A model generated the notes under the pieces. The model was not told where the DNA came from and made no database searches. It was given only the letters and a program-made list of their open reading frames with translations. A program made the translations under genes and the position numbers. From Sporosarcina ureae (GTDB taxonomy: Bacteria > Bacillota > Bacilli > Bacillales_A > Planococcaceae), in the NCBI RefSeq assembly GCF_002101375.1, contig NZ_CP015207.1:310001-374000 (forward strand): a stretch of 64,000 nt of DNA, in the 5' to 3' direction. Numbering within the stretch: position 1 is the first letter of the stretch; each line of letters opens with the position of its first letter. Positions 34,543 through 44,275 of the stretch are shown in pieces.

Positions 34543-35333
34543 ACGTGTTCATCCCCTTTATTGAAATCCAGCACTGGTAGAGCGAGCAAACGCTTTTTCG
34601 GCTTCTGCATTACAGCTAGTTCATTGATATAGTTTTCAAAATTCGTTGCGCTAAATAACGTCGATGGCCGCAGGAAGCGGTTGAATTCAGCATGGTTCAT
34701 CCACTGTGACACTTTGAGATCGATGACTTTCATGAAATCCTCTTGCGTATAGCCCTCTTTCACTCTGCCAGCGATGAACTTCTTAGTAGTTGTTGAAGTG
34801 ATTTTGAATTGCTTTCCGGTTTGATCATTCAAATACTGAATCACACTATGTGCGACGTCGAGATTCATCTCGACTTGGTCTTTATTCTTTATTTTTAAAG
34901 ATTCTTTAAGTTCTTTGGTTATTGGCTTGCCCAAATCTGCCACGTGGACTTGCTTAACTTCACCAGGCGCACTTGGCGCTTCTGAGCAAGTGACTTGCCC
35001 ATGTTCGAATGTACTTTCAGGCAATCTAGTATAGTCGATTCGATACCATTTTGTGTTGTCGATCTTCATCCGGTTGTGATGATGTGCTGAAATGAGATAG
35101 CCCTTTTTTTCAAGATCATAAATAATACGTCTAATCGTGTTCGACGACCAGAACGTAAATTCTTTAGTCCAGTCATCATACGTTTTATAGATCCACCTAT
35201 GGCCGTCCCGAACGTTCTTGGATATAAGCGAGCGAAAATGTACTTGTTGCATAAATAGTGCTCCATTGATTCCTACTAAGTGTACGAGCGACGGTAGTAG
35301 CGGTATGGACTCTTCTTCAATTAATAATTTCAT
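34539..35333 (-). CDS. phage-type replication initiator with conserved C-terminal phage domain
   Basis: 264 aa. The N-terminal half looks like a winged-helix DNA-binding domain (WIYKTYDDWTKEFTFWSSNT then IRRIIYDLEKKGYL). The C-terminal part, VIQYLNDQTGKQFKI through NFENYIN, is the 'conserved phage C-terminal domain' (Phg_2220_C type) that loads helicase. ATG 35333 has AAGGGGAG seven bases upstream; the longer frame to 35396 lacks one. It is translationally coupled to the DnaB-like gene. It probably originates from a prophage. Confidence 0.8.
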   Translation of the reverse strand: MKLLIEEESIPLLPSLVHLVGINGALFMQQVHFRSLISKNVRDGHRWIYKTYDDWTKEFTFWSSNTIRRIIYDLEKKGYLISAHHHNRMKIDNTKWYRIDYTRLPESTFEHGQVTCSEAPSAPGEVKQVHVADLGKPITKELKESLKIKNKDQVEMNLDVAHSVIQYLNDQTGKQFKITSTTTKKFIAGRVKEGYTQEDFMKVIDLKVSQWMNHAEFNRFLRPSTLFSATNFENYINELAVMQKPKKRLLALPVLDFNKGDEHV

Positions 35334-35396
35334 TTGGTTTCTCCCCTTGTAGATAGGTAGTAGATGAGTGCTCACTTTGCACTTCTCATACTCCAT

Positions 35397-35860
35397 ATAG
35401 AGAGTTTTTCAGAAAAGGATACTGATTTTAAAAATAAATTTTACATACGCTAAAAAAGAGTGGCAGTATAGCTCTCCACCCCTTGCAAATTATGTATTTT
35501 TACACATACATCGCATAATTGATTTGATAGCATTTCGAAGTAGAATCAGGTATGCCAAGCGTTCTTTTCCATCCATAATGCAGTCGTTTTCATGTATGGT
35601 TTCGTAGCCGTTTGATGCATATCCACTTCCCCCTCGATTTATATTGCTTGCTTCATAGGGTATATAGAGTGATTTCCGGTTATGGATACACCACAATCGA
35701 AACTAACTAGTATACGGTTGAGCTAGAGGCTATATTTCGTGATGATTCTTAATTTTTTAGTAGACTCTGGATATCTTTGGTATAATTATGAAAAGAAAGG
35801 ATACTGATGAGTAGAATGAAGGGAAGAATAAAAAGTGGTTAATAGAAGAGGAGGAGTTGT
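35397..35860. other. gap with a doubtful short ORF, a terminator and a promoter
   Basis: A minus-strand hairpin at 35460-35480 (GTGGAGAGC...TGCCAC) runs into TTTTTT (35452-35457) and looks like a terminator for a transcript arriving from the right. Ending at 35490 is a minus-strand frame with MDGKERLAYLILLRNAIKSI near its end. Its start is unconvincing, so it may be a gene remnant. An extended -10 (TGGTATAAT, 35778-35786) precedes the DUF4181 gene on the plus strand. Confidence 0.4.
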
Positions 35861-36268
35861 GTGTTCTGGTTAAAACTCGGGTTGATTCTGGTATTTGTTT
35901 TTGCTCTTATTTCACTAGTTAAGTTTCTTCTAAGGAGGCTACTTAAAATTGAAAAAGTAAAGAAAAAGTTTTTTTCGTATAATCATATAAATGAATCGCA
36001 TCGAAAAATCGATAAATTTTTGCGGATTTTTTCTACGATTAGCCTAATCACTTTATATTCTATGCTGTTGTTTTATAGGGAGGAGTTACTTTACTTGTTT
36101 TTCTTCGCAATGGTGGGTTTTGCGATCCTGGATTATTTGATAAGAGCCTTTTTCGAGTGGAAGTACACACACGATCCAAAACAATCTATTTTGACTGTAA
36201 CGGAAATGCTTATAATAGTAGCGACCATTATCATCGTGGTTCAATTTAACTTACTTGGTCCCTATTGA
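35861..36268 (+). CDS. DUF4181 membrane protein
   Basis: A 135-aa protein with four membrane segments. The stretch IRAFFEWKYTHDPKQSILT near residue 95 is the DUF4181 hallmark. It starts with GTG at 35861 behind AGAGGAGGAG. Function unknown throughout the family. An extended -10 promoter lies about 75 bases upstream. Confidence 0.75.
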   Translation: MFWLKLGLILVFVFALISLVKFLLRRLLKIEKVKKKFFSYNHINESHRKIDKFLRIFSTISLITLYSMLLFYREELLYLFFFAMVGFAILDYLIRAFFEWKYTHDPKQSILTVTEMLIIVATIIIVVQFNLLGPY

Positions 36269-36403
36269 ACGAAGCACTTCATAAATGAATAAGAATCCTA
36301 TTTATGGTAAATGCACAATGAAACAAAGTCTTGTTGAAAAAATCATTCCATTTAGCACATAGAAATTGCATGTATTAGAATGAGGAAAAGCGAGGTTTTA
36401 CAT

Positions 36404-36580
36404 ATGAATGACAAGTGGTACGGGCTATATGCCTTGATATTGGGAATTGTATCATTTTTCACAGGAGAAATTGTCACTTTCATAATGCTCGGGTTTATAT
36501 TAATAGCATTAATGAACATCAACACAACCCTGAAAATGAATGTCAAAAAAGACCAGGATCAGAGTGACAAAGGCGAATGA
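36404..36580 (+). CDS. small membrane protein, 58 aa
   Basis: It has two short hydrophobic segments (GLYALILGIVSFFTG and IVTFIMLGFILIALM) and a charged tail (KKDQDQSDKGE). The start is placed at ATG 36404, behind GCGAGG. An upstream in-frame ATG at 36380 adds eight residues and has no ribosome site. Not a named family; plausible but unconfirmed. Confidence 0.55.
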   Translation: MNDKWYGLYALILGIVSFFTGEIVTFIMLGFILIALMNINTTLKMNVKKDQDQSDKGE

Positions 36581-36680
36581 ATTATCTTTTAAATTGCTTC
36601 CAAGGCGTTTCATTAACGGAAGTGACTGTACTTATTAAATAAAAAGACCATATTGTTGTACAAAACGAGGGGATATATTT

Positions 36681-37217
36681 ATGAATCTCGGCAATGAATA
36701 TTTGATGATTATACAAGAATGATTTCAAAGCGTTAAACATCTTGGAAATCAAACAATAAGCCAATTATTAGAGATAGATATACACTGGAAATTAAATGAT
36801 GCATCAAATAGTATCGCTATTATTGTAAAGCATTTAAGTGGCAATATGGTATCTAGATGGTTTGATTTTTTGACAACAGATGGGGAGAAACCTTCTAGAC
36901 ATCGTGATCAGGAATTTGAGGATGACATTGCTTCAAAGTGGGAAATGATAACTATATGGAATAACGGTTGGAATACTTTTTTTGGTACATTGAATGGATT
37001 AGAATGCCAAGATTTATTAAAAAATGTAACCATTCGGGGTGAGAAACACACTGTACTAGAAGCAATCGAAAGACAAATGGCACATTATGCTTATCATGTT
37101 GGTCAAATTGTTTATATTGGAAAAGAGATAAAAGATGGGGACTGGGAAACTCTTAGCATCCCAAAAGGAAAGTCAGAGGAGTATTTACATCGGAAATTTA
37201 AAAAACATCAATCTTAA
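36681..37217 (+). pseudogene. DinB-superfamily (DUF1572-like) gene with one nonsense codon
   Basis: From ATG 36681 (GAGGGG upstream) the frame reads MNLGNEYLMIIQE, then TGA at 36720-36722. It continues without further damage as FQSVKHLGNQTISQLLEIDI and HWKLNDASNSIAIIVKHLSG, to a stop at 37217 (178 codons). The family motifs SIAIIVKHLSGNM, the YHVGQIVYIGKE end and the total length are those of DUF1572 proteins, a DinB-like metal-binding four-helix fold. A single C-to-T change of an Arg codon (CGA) would explain the stop. A restart at ATG 36846 would remove the first helix. Confidence 0.75.
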
Positions 37218-37318
37218 AACTTAAGCGTTTTGTTCTGATAATGATTCACACTAAGGTAAACCATCTAAAGCTTTCGGGCAATGCCCATTCTGCACTATAT
37301 GATTCTTTGTAGAAACTA

Positions 37319-37402
37319 TTATTTTTTTGTTCTCTGAATCAATTTCACTAAAAATGAATACAGAATTAAGATAAGAATGAATAAAATGATCGGAGTTAAC
37401 AT
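37319..37402 (-). CDS. possible 27-aa hydrophobic peptide
   Basis: ATG 37402 follows AAAGGGAAAGTGGAT and encodes MLTPIILFILILILYSFL with a basic tail, a single membrane helix. It directly abuts the IS30 remnant. The tidy ribosome site argues for a real microprotein, but it could be chance in AT-rich DNA. Confidence 0.35.
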   Translation of the reverse strand: MLTPIILFILILILYSFLVKLIQRTKK

Positions 37403-37429
37403 ATCCACTTTCCCTTTGGATTGTTGCGT

Positions 37430-37931
37430 TTGATACTGTTTTTCTTCGCAGTATGGGCAAGTCTATGTTTCGAACGTGCCATAAGTTTAAATCTATATAG
37501 TTGAAAAGGGTTTTAGTGGACACTGTAGGTCGGTTCTTACAATTGTCTTGCAGGCTGAAAAACCGACGACTGCCTCTGGTGACCAGTCCTGATCTATGAT
37601 TTTTTCACACGCGAAATCAAAAAAACACTCACGACAAGCAACTTACTTTTCGCGCGCATTGGAGTCGATTACGTTCATATATAGCCTGTCCCGTTTCAGC
37701 GAAATAGGCTGTATAGGGTGTGCGTCCAGTTTGAAGTTGAGTCGTGGTTACACGCTCTAATTCATTAGCAATGGTTTGATGAACGCGTCCTATGCGTCTA
37801 TCGATCTCTCGGTTGGAATGTCTTTCCTTGTGAAGCGCCTCGATTTGACCGCGTTCAAAAGGTGACAAGTGTTTATCTTTACGGTCTTGTATAGTATTCT
37901 CACGTTGTGCCACTATAACACTCCCTCTCAT
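37430..37931 (-). pseudogene. IS30-family transposase remnant
   Basis: The N-terminal 100 codons from 37931 read as an IS30 transposase: HLSPFERGQIEALHKERHSN, then the helix-turn-helix REIDRRIGRVHQTIANEL and PYTAYFAETGQAIYERNRLQ. After a frameshift near 37640 comes FACEKIIDQDWSPEAVVG. After another comes VSTKTLFNYIDLNLWHVRNI. The catalytic C-terminal half is absent. It is a dead, truncated insertion sequence; I saw no terminal repeats. Confidence 0.8.
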
Positions 37932-38139
37932 TGTTTGTTTCGCAATTTCAATGATACACGAAATTTTATAGTGGCATTATTTTATTTGAACTTAGGGGGC
38001 TAACTTGGTTGTAGAATTGGCCAATTATTAAAAAGCAGTAAACTTAACCAAGCCACTACAAAATAAAATAAGTTCTTTTTCAAGATTCCTAATAATTGTA
38101 GAAAACAGAAGTGAGCGGCTTGAAATGGGAGTAGATATT

Positions 38140-39351
38140 TTAAATATTTGGTTTAGAAAAACCACCTATTACTAGGCGTTCTTTTAATCCTTTAATCTCA
38201 TCAGTAGTATACCCCAATTCCGCCATTACTTCTTCTGTATGCTCACCTAACAACGGGGGATACCTTGTTAAAGTTGCAGGAGTGTCTGAAAGCTTAACAG
38301 GAAATCCTGGTATTTTTAAATTATTTACTATAGGATGCTCAACATCCAATACCATTTCTCTTGCTTTAACCTGGGGATGTTCAAGGACTTGATCTAAAGT
38401 ATGGATTGGTCCACATGGAACTCCCACTGCTTCTAGTTTCTTAATTATCTCCTCGTTCGTTAATTTTGATAACCTTTCACTGATAATTGGAATCAAATCG
38501 TTTCTATTATCTACTCTATCGCTATTTGTTTTATATTTGTGATTATTATATAGATCTGTCCACCCCAAAGAATCACAACATTTCGCCCATTGACCGTCAT
38601 TCCCAACAGCTAAAATAATATCTTGATCCTTGGTTTTAAAAGATTGATAGGGAACAATAGATGGATGACTAGATCCCATACGTCCTGCTAGTTTTCCTGT
38701 GGCGAAAAAGCCAGTTGCCATATGATTTAAAAGTGAGATTTGACCATCTAACAAACTTACATCAATAAACTGGCCTTTATCTGTCTGGCCCCGAGCCAAA
38801 AGAGCAGTCAAAATACCATAAGCCGCGAACATTCCTGTCGTCAAGTCCACAATCGCCATTCCAGCTTTAGCGGGTGGCCGATCAGCATCTCCAGTAATAC
38901 TCATTAAACCACCGAAACCTTGCAGAAGTAAATCATACCCCGCTTTACTTTTTTCTGGACCCGTACGACCAAAACCTGATATTGAGCAGTATACTAGACG
39001 GGGGTTAATTCTTTTAATCTCTTCATAGCCAAATCCTAACTGATCCAGGGCACCCGTACGGAAATTCTCAAGTAGAACATCAGCTTCTTCTACAAGTTTA
39101 TAAATAATCTCTTTGCCTTCGGGCGATTTCAAATCAATTGTAATACTTCTTTTGTTACGATTTGTAGATAGAAAGTAACAACTTTCCCCATTCCATGTTG
39201 GGGGCGTAAAATATCTTGATTCATCTCCCTTTCCTGGTTGTTCCACTTTTATGATATCTGCACCCATGTCTCCAAGCAACATACTACAATATGGCCCCGC
39301 CAATGTTCTGGATAAATCAAGAACTTTAATTCCATTCAGTGCTTGTTTCAT
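38140..39351 (-). CDS. CaiB/BaiF family CoA-transferase
   Basis: A 403-aa class III CoA-transferase that moves CoA between carboxylates. KVLDLSRTLAGPYCSMLLGD at the start, KRSITIDLKSPEG, and the catalytic aspartate in GMAIVDLTTGMFAAYG are typical. The donor and acceptor acids are not predictable; formyl-CoA:oxalate transferase is one member. The start is ATG 39351 with AGGAG upstream. It lies at the left edge of a catabolic island and may activate one of its carboxylic-acid intermediates, but a 1.1-kb gap separates it from the next gene. Confidence 0.87.
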   Translation of the reverse strand: MKQALNGIKVLDLSRTLAGPYCSMLLGDMGADIIKVEQPGKGDESRYFTPPTWNGESCYFLSTNRNKRSITIDLKSPEGKEIIYKLVEEADVLLENFRTGALDQLGFGYEEIKRINPRLVYCSISGFGRTGPEKSKAGYDLLLQGFGGLMSITGDADRPPAKAGMAIVDLTTGMFAAYGILTALLARGQTDKGQFIDVSLLDGQISLLNHMATGFFATGKLAGRMGSSHPSIVPYQSFKTKDQDIILAVGNDGQWAKCCDSLGWTDLYNNHKYKTNSDRVDNRNDLIPIISERLSKLTNEEIIKKLEAVGVPCGPIHTLDQVLEHPQVKAREMVLDVEHPIVNNLKIPGFPVKLSDTPATLTRYPPLLGEHTEEVMAELGYTTDEIKGLKERLVIGGFSKPNI

Positions 39352-40443
39352 CAAAATCCAACTCCTTTAATTGCTATTTTGATATCATATCGCTTGAAAT
39401 TTTGTTTGTATTACTTTATTTTTTTATGAAAATTAAGCATTAATATCTACATAAAATAAAAAACAATAGGGTAAAAGATCAGATTCATCTCGCGTTAATC
39501 ATTAACTGTCTAACTTTATGCAACACTAATGGCTTCTTATGTCCTTATTAGATTTCTTCCTCGAACTAAACATCTAACAACACTATCTCCAGTTCCAATA
39601 AGATCTTTTATAATAAAGACTGCAATCAATTCGGTTTAATTTTATATAGCGTTGCAACCAAGATAAAAGCTCACCAAACACTCAGATTCAGCCAAAACCC
39701 CTTATGAAAAAATTTGAAAGTGCACATAATAAGTCCTTTTTGTAAATAAAGGTCTACCTATCAGGAATAAAATGATTATTGCCACTGGATTTTACCACCC
39801 ATATCATTCCTTTCCTACCGAACACCCAGGAACTTATTACGCTTTAGTATTGTATGGAAACAAACTGTCGGAACGCTTGTCAGTTTGGGAATAATACTGT
39901 TTTTAAAAGTAAAGGTTGCAAAACACTATGCGTTGATAACCACTTGACACGGAGCCTCTAAGGGATTAAGTTCCAAGCCGGGTAACCAAGCAATACGTGA
40001 CCGGTTTTCCCGGCAAAAACTATCACACCCCCACTCCAAGTAAAGTGAAAAAATAATATTCTTTCATTTTGCACTATACATCGCCAATAAAAAAGTTCTT
40101 CACTCATTCGTGCTTTTTGAATTTTAACTATGGTCAAATTATGTTCGCTTCTATATAAAACACAATAGAGTCGGTTTTCCTCAAATAAGCGTAAAATCCA
40201 TGGAATAGATCAATCTCCGGTGATGGAGTCTTCAAAGTAGAATAAAGGATTGCCCCTTACTAAGAAAAAGAAGAATGTGATGGGAACGATTGTTAACTTT
40301 TCTTCAGAAATGAAAACAGCAACCCTTGATACGTTAATCGTACGAAGGAGATGCTGTATTTTGAAATGTATTGTTTGGATAGGCCCTATAGTTGATAACT
40401 GATATACCTTGCTATAATATTACTTAAACGATTTCCTACTTTA
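39352..40443. other. 1.1-kb gap without a convincing gene
   Basis: AT-rich leader of the CoA-transferase gene, then a more mixed stretch at 39.8-40.4 kb. Short plus-strand frames occur there (for example ending SERLSVWE near 39892 and CIVWIGPIVDN near 40400). None has a proper start, and they look like debris. A GCACTATA motif shared with other promoters of the island lies at 40071. Confidence 0.4.
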
Positions 40444-41772
40444 TTAATTTATTCCACATGCTTCTGCTATTACTTCCATTAAATGAAGTCCTTGCATTTT
40501 ATTCTTACTGCCACTACGTTCAATTCCTAAACGCATTTGTAATAAACACCCCGGGTTTGTGGTAACAATTGTACTTGCTTCAGTTTTTATTACGTGTAAC
40601 ATTTTCTCATCTAGTATTTCCATCGATTCTTCAAAGTGCAGTAAATTATATATTCCACCGGATGCACAACATAAATGACTGTTTTTTAGTTCTACAAATG
40701 TGGCTCCTGGAATTGACTTTAATAATTTTCTAGGTGGATCAATGACTCCTTGAACATTTCGTAAATGGCAAGAATCTTGATAGGTGATAACACCTCTCCA
40801 TTCTTTTTCATATGGAATTTCGTCAATTTCAGCCAATACTTCAGTAATATCTCTCGATCTAGCAACGAATTTGTTTGCACGATTCTTCCATTCAGGTTCA
40901 TCAGCAAGTAATTTATCGTATTCATATAACATCGCACCACAACCACCAGCATTGTTAATCAAATAAGTGACACCTAGTTCTTCAAATGCTTCGATATTCT
41001 GTTTTGCCAATTTCTTTGTTGCATCTACTTCACCTTGATGACTATGTAGTGCACCGCAACAAGTTATATTTTGAGGTATTACAACTTCAATTCCACATTT
41101 TTGTAGTAATTCAATAGATTGACGATTAATTTTTGACATAACTGCATCCATTATACAACCTGGAAAAAAAGCGACAATCATTTTCCTTTCTCCAACAGCT
41201 TTGTAATGCTCACCAAATTTATAACGTTTATTTGGCGATTCTACTTTTGGTAAAGCCCGTTCAAATTGCCCCATTGGTTTAGAAACCATTTCCATAATCT
41301 TAGTCTTTTGTGTTAATTTACTTAAACCTGATGATTGATAAAACCATAAAAAGCTTCCTGCTGTACGTAGATGTTTCTTTTTAGGGAATAAATTTTTCAG
41401 CATAGTTTGTAACAATTTATCTGGCATAGTATGCGATGATTTTGAAGCCTTTTTATTTTCAGCAATCACATTCAATGCCGATTCATAAATTTCACTATAT
41501 GGAACGTTAACAGGACAAGCAACCTCGCACGCTCGACACCCTAAACATAATTCCATCGGTTCTTTTAAGTCATTTAAAATATCAATCTTACCTTCAGCTG
41601 CCATCTTCACTAAATTGATTCGTCCCCTTGGAGATTGTGCTTCATTACCCATCGTTAAATAAGTAGGACATACTGGTAAACAATAACCACATTGAACGCA
41701 CATATTTGCAGCATCATAAGCTGATTCATACAATTTATTACTGTACTTTTTATCAATTTCATCTGTTTTCAT
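40444..41772 (-). CDS. glcF: glycolate oxidase iron-sulfur subunit (GlcF-type)
   Basis: A 442-aa protein with two 4Fe-4S motifs near the N-terminus (CVQCGYCLPVCPTY and CLGCRACEVACPVNVPY). Two CCG-type cysteine domains follow (FFPGC...TCCGALHSHQG and DSCHLRN...CCASGGIYN). It passes electrons from the FAD subunit encoded one base upstream to the respiratory chain. GlcDF oxidises glycolate, D-lactate or related 2-hydroxy acids; the substrate here is not fixed by sequence. There is no GlcE. Confidence 0.92.
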   Translation of the reverse strand: MKTDEIDKKYSNKLYESAYDAANMCVQCGYCLPVCPTYLTMGNEAQSPRGRINLVKMAAEGKIDILNDLKEPMELCLGCRACEVACPVNVPYSEIYESALNVIAENKKASKSSHTMPDKLLQTMLKNLFPKKKHLRTAGSFLWFYQSSGLSKLTQKTKIMEMVSKPMGQFERALPKVESPNKRYKFGEHYKAVGERKMIVAFFPGCIMDAVMSKINRQSIELLQKCGIEVVIPQNITCCGALHSHQGEVDATKKLAKQNIEAFEELGVTYLINNAGGCGAMLYEYDKLLADEPEWKNRANKFVARSRDITEVLAEIDEIPYEKEWRGVITYQDSCHLRNVQGVIDPPRKLLKSIPGATFVELKNSHLCCASGGIYNLLHFEESMEILDEKMLHVIKTEASTIVTTNPGCLLQMRLGIERSGSKNKMQGLHLMEVIAEACGIN

Positions 41773-41773
41773 G

Positions 41774-43192
41774 TTAAATTAACACCACCTTTTTTTGTCC
41801 TTCCTCCGGAAATATTTTTCCTGGGTTCAAAATGTTTTTCGGATCCCAAGCTTCTTTAATTTTTTTCATCATCAATAATCCATTTTCCCCCAGCTCTAAG
41901 GACATATAAGGAGCCTTTAATAAACCAATGCCATGTTCACCTGACAATGTTCCGCCTAATTCTATTGCCGCTTCAAAAATTTCACTAACCGCATCTTCTA
42001 CACGCTTCATTTCTTCTACATTACGTATATCGGTTAAAATATTCGGGTGTAGATTTCCATCACCTGCATGTCCAAAAACAACTAAGTTTAATTTATACTT
42101 TTCCCTAATTTCACCGAGTCTTTCCATCATTTCAGGAATTTTACTTCTTGGCACTGTTGCGTCTTCAGATATTTTTGTAGGGCCTAATTGTGTTATTGCT
42201 GGAGAAACCATTCGTCTACTTTTCCAAATCCGCTCTCGTTCTTGTTCATTTTTGGCTACTTTTACACTTGTTGCATTAAATCGTTCACATACCTCTGCGC
42301 ATTTATCAATTTCTTCCTGTATTGCAACTTTATATCCATCTACTTCAATAATTATAATTGCCGCTGCTTCAGTTGGTAAACCACTTGGCATATAATTTTC
42401 TACTGCAACTATACACGCATTATCCATTAGCTCCATGGCACTCGGTAATATTCCCGATGCCAATATATTCGTAATTGCTTTCCCAGAGTTAATCACTGAA
42501 TCGAAAGATGCCAAAAGCGTTTTCCGATCAGCAGGCTTAGGTATAAGTCGAATTATTGCTTCTGTAATAACACCTAAGGTTCCTTCAGAACCAACAATAA
42601 GTCGTGTCAAATCATACCCAGTTACATTTTTTACTGTTTTTCCTCCAGTACGAATAATTTCTCCTGTAGGTGTAACAACTTCTAAACCGATTACATATTC
42701 TTTAGTTGTTCCATATTTCAAACCTTTGGGACCGCTCGAATTTTCCGATATATTACCACCAATTGTTGATACATGTGAACTACTTGGATCTGGCGGGTAG
42801 AAAAGACCAACACTTTCAGCTGCTTCATGAATTTCACTTGTAATAACACTTGGTGATACAATAGCTAATAAATTTTCTTGGTCTACAATAAGTTTTTTTT
42901 CGAATTGCGATATATCTAACATTACGCCGCCGTGTACCGCCAAAGAACCTCCGCTTAATGATGTAGCGGTTCCACGAGGATAGACTGGAAATTGATGTTC
43001 ATTTGCTAACTTTAATAAAAATGAAACCTCTTCCTTGGTAGTGGCTTGTACGATAATGTCAGGTAAATATTCACCAAATGATGCATCAAAACTGTATGAG
43101 TAACGATTAGCTAAGCTATCCAGTATTCTTTCCCTTGGTATTTCTTGTTCTATAAGATTCAATAGCTCACTTGTAGATAGTCGATTCATCAT
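41774..43192 (-). CDS. glcD: glycolate/D-2-hydroxyacid oxidase FAD subunit (GlcD-type)
   Basis: A 472-aa flavoprotein of the VAO/PCMH fold. The FAD-binding part (about 40-215) contains PRGTATSLSGGSLAVHGGVM and FYPPDPSSSHVSTIGGNISE. The C-terminal cap ends with FGHAGDGNLHPN, SGEHGIGLLKAPYM and DPKNILNPGKIFP, all diagnostic. It precedes glcF by one base. AAGGAG sits before two adjacent ATG codons, of which the first (43192) is listed. It oxidises a 2-hydroxy acid to a 2-keto acid. Confidence 0.92.
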   Translation of the reverse strand: MMNRLSTSELLNLIEQEIPRERILDSLANRYSYSFDASFGEYLPDIIVQATTKEEVSFLLKLANEHQFPVYPRGTATSLSGGSLAVHGGVMLDISQFEKKLIVDQENLLAIVSPSVITSEIHEAAESVGLFYPPDPSSSHVSTIGGNISENSSGPKGLKYGTTKEYVIGLEVVTPTGEIIRTGGKTVKNVTGYDLTRLIVGSEGTLGVITEAIIRLIPKPADRKTLLASFDSVINSGKAITNILASGILPSAMELMDNACIVAVENYMPSGLPTEAAAIIIIEVDGYKVAIQEEIDKCAEVCERFNATSVKVAKNEQERERIWKSRRMVSPAITQLGPTKISEDATVPRSKIPEMMERLGEIREKYKLNLVVFGHAGDGNLHPNILTDIRNVEEMKRVEDAVSEIFEAAIELGGTLSGEHGIGLLKAPYMSLELGENGLLMMKKIKEAWDPKNILNPGKIFPEEGQKKVVLI

Positions 43193-43297
43193 ACCACTCC
43201 TTGGAAATTGAATATTCGCTTTCTAATAAAATAAGTCTTATTTTCTTTTATTAAACAATAAACGATTGAAATAAAACTCAATTCCAACCGTTATACA

Positions 43298-44275
43298 CTA
43301 ATTTCTGGACAATAGTTTATTATTTAATTCAATATCGTATAACATTTTTTCAATCTTTCGATATTCATTTTGTGCCTCGTTAATATCACATACTTGAAAT
43401 TTAATTTTATCGCCAGGTTTTTTCTGAGCAACATAGGGTATATCAGTAGTTATGACAACACCAATTTTTGTATAACCACCGGAAGTTCCGCAATCTGCCA
43501 TGTGGATTATTGGATAACCATTACCTGGCACTTGAATTGTTCCCGGTGTTATAAAGTCAGATATTATATCAGCACCATCTTTATGGATTAATTGTTCACC
43601 CTCTAAACGATAACCCATTCGATCTGATGCATTTGATAAACTATATGTACCATTTGAAAAATTTTCAATGGACTTATTTACAAAACGTTCTATATGTGGA
43701 CCTAATATAAATCTAATTGGACGCTCTTCACCAAAATCTGGGATGTCATTCGTTCGTAATCTTCTACCTTGTAATTGTTTTATATTAAAATCAGGTTTAT
43801 TAAAATATAATTTGTCTCCTCTTTTTAAGGCTCTTCCCATATATCCACCGTAATGACCACGAGTAAACGTCGCACGACTTCCCATAACTACTGGAACGTT
43901 CACTCCACCAGCCAACGCGATATATGATCTACAACCTGAAATGTATTTACCGAAACTTAGTTCATCTCCTGCCTTCGCAAAAATAACTTTCCACATATCA
44001 ATGCTCTTTCCATTCAATTTCGGGGATAAATTTCCGCCTGTAATAGAGAATGCAGTCTTCGTCTCGAATTTAATAGTAGGTCCCATCATCGTTATTTCAA
44101 TTGCTGCATCATTTTCATCATTCCCTACTAAAGTATTAGCCAATCTAAATGAAAGCGCATCCATTACACCTGATACTGAAACACCATAAATTCGATAATC
44201 TCGTCTTCCAAGATCTTGAACTGTCGTTAATAATCCGGGTTTCAAGATATTTACATATTCCAATTGCGATTCCAC
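43298..44275 (-). CDS. pxpC: 5-oxoprolinase subunit PxpC (KipA-type, biotin-carboxylase-like lactamase domain)
   Basis: A 325-aa protein with the PxpC/allophanate-hydrolase C-like fold: LKPGLLTTVQDLGRRDYRIY at the start, LSFRLANTLVGN, and GNGYPIIHMADCGTSGGYTK. With PxpB and PxpA it opens 5-oxoproline to glutamate at the cost of ATP; related complexes may act on other lactams. It starts with GTG at 44275, overlapping pxpB by 25 bases. The 3' neighbour is glcD, 105 bases on. Confidence 0.92.
   Translation of the reverse strand: MESQLEYVNILKPGLLTTVQDLGRRDYRIYGVSVSGVMDALSFRLANTLVGNDENDAAIEITMMGPTIKFETKTAFSITGGNLSPKLNGKSIDMWKVIFAKAGDELSFGKYISGCRSYIALAGGVNVPVVMGSRATFTRGHYGGYMGRALKRGDKLYFNKPDFNIKQLQGRRLRTNDIPDFGEERPIRFILGPHIERFVNKSIENFSNGTYSLSNASDRMGYRLEGEQLIHKDGADIISDFITPGTIQVPGNGYPIIHMADCGTSGGYTKIGVVITTDIPYVAQKKPGDKIKFQVCDINEAQNEYRKIEKMLYDIELNNKLLSRN

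Noticed and set aside
37251-37523. Stand-alone 90-aa minus-strand gene
   Set aside because: Its beginning is the frameshifted continuation of the IS30 transposase and its end is unrelated DNA; not a gene of its own.
41928-42395. 155-codon plus-strand frame inside glcD
   Set aside because: Antisense shadow of a well-supported gene.
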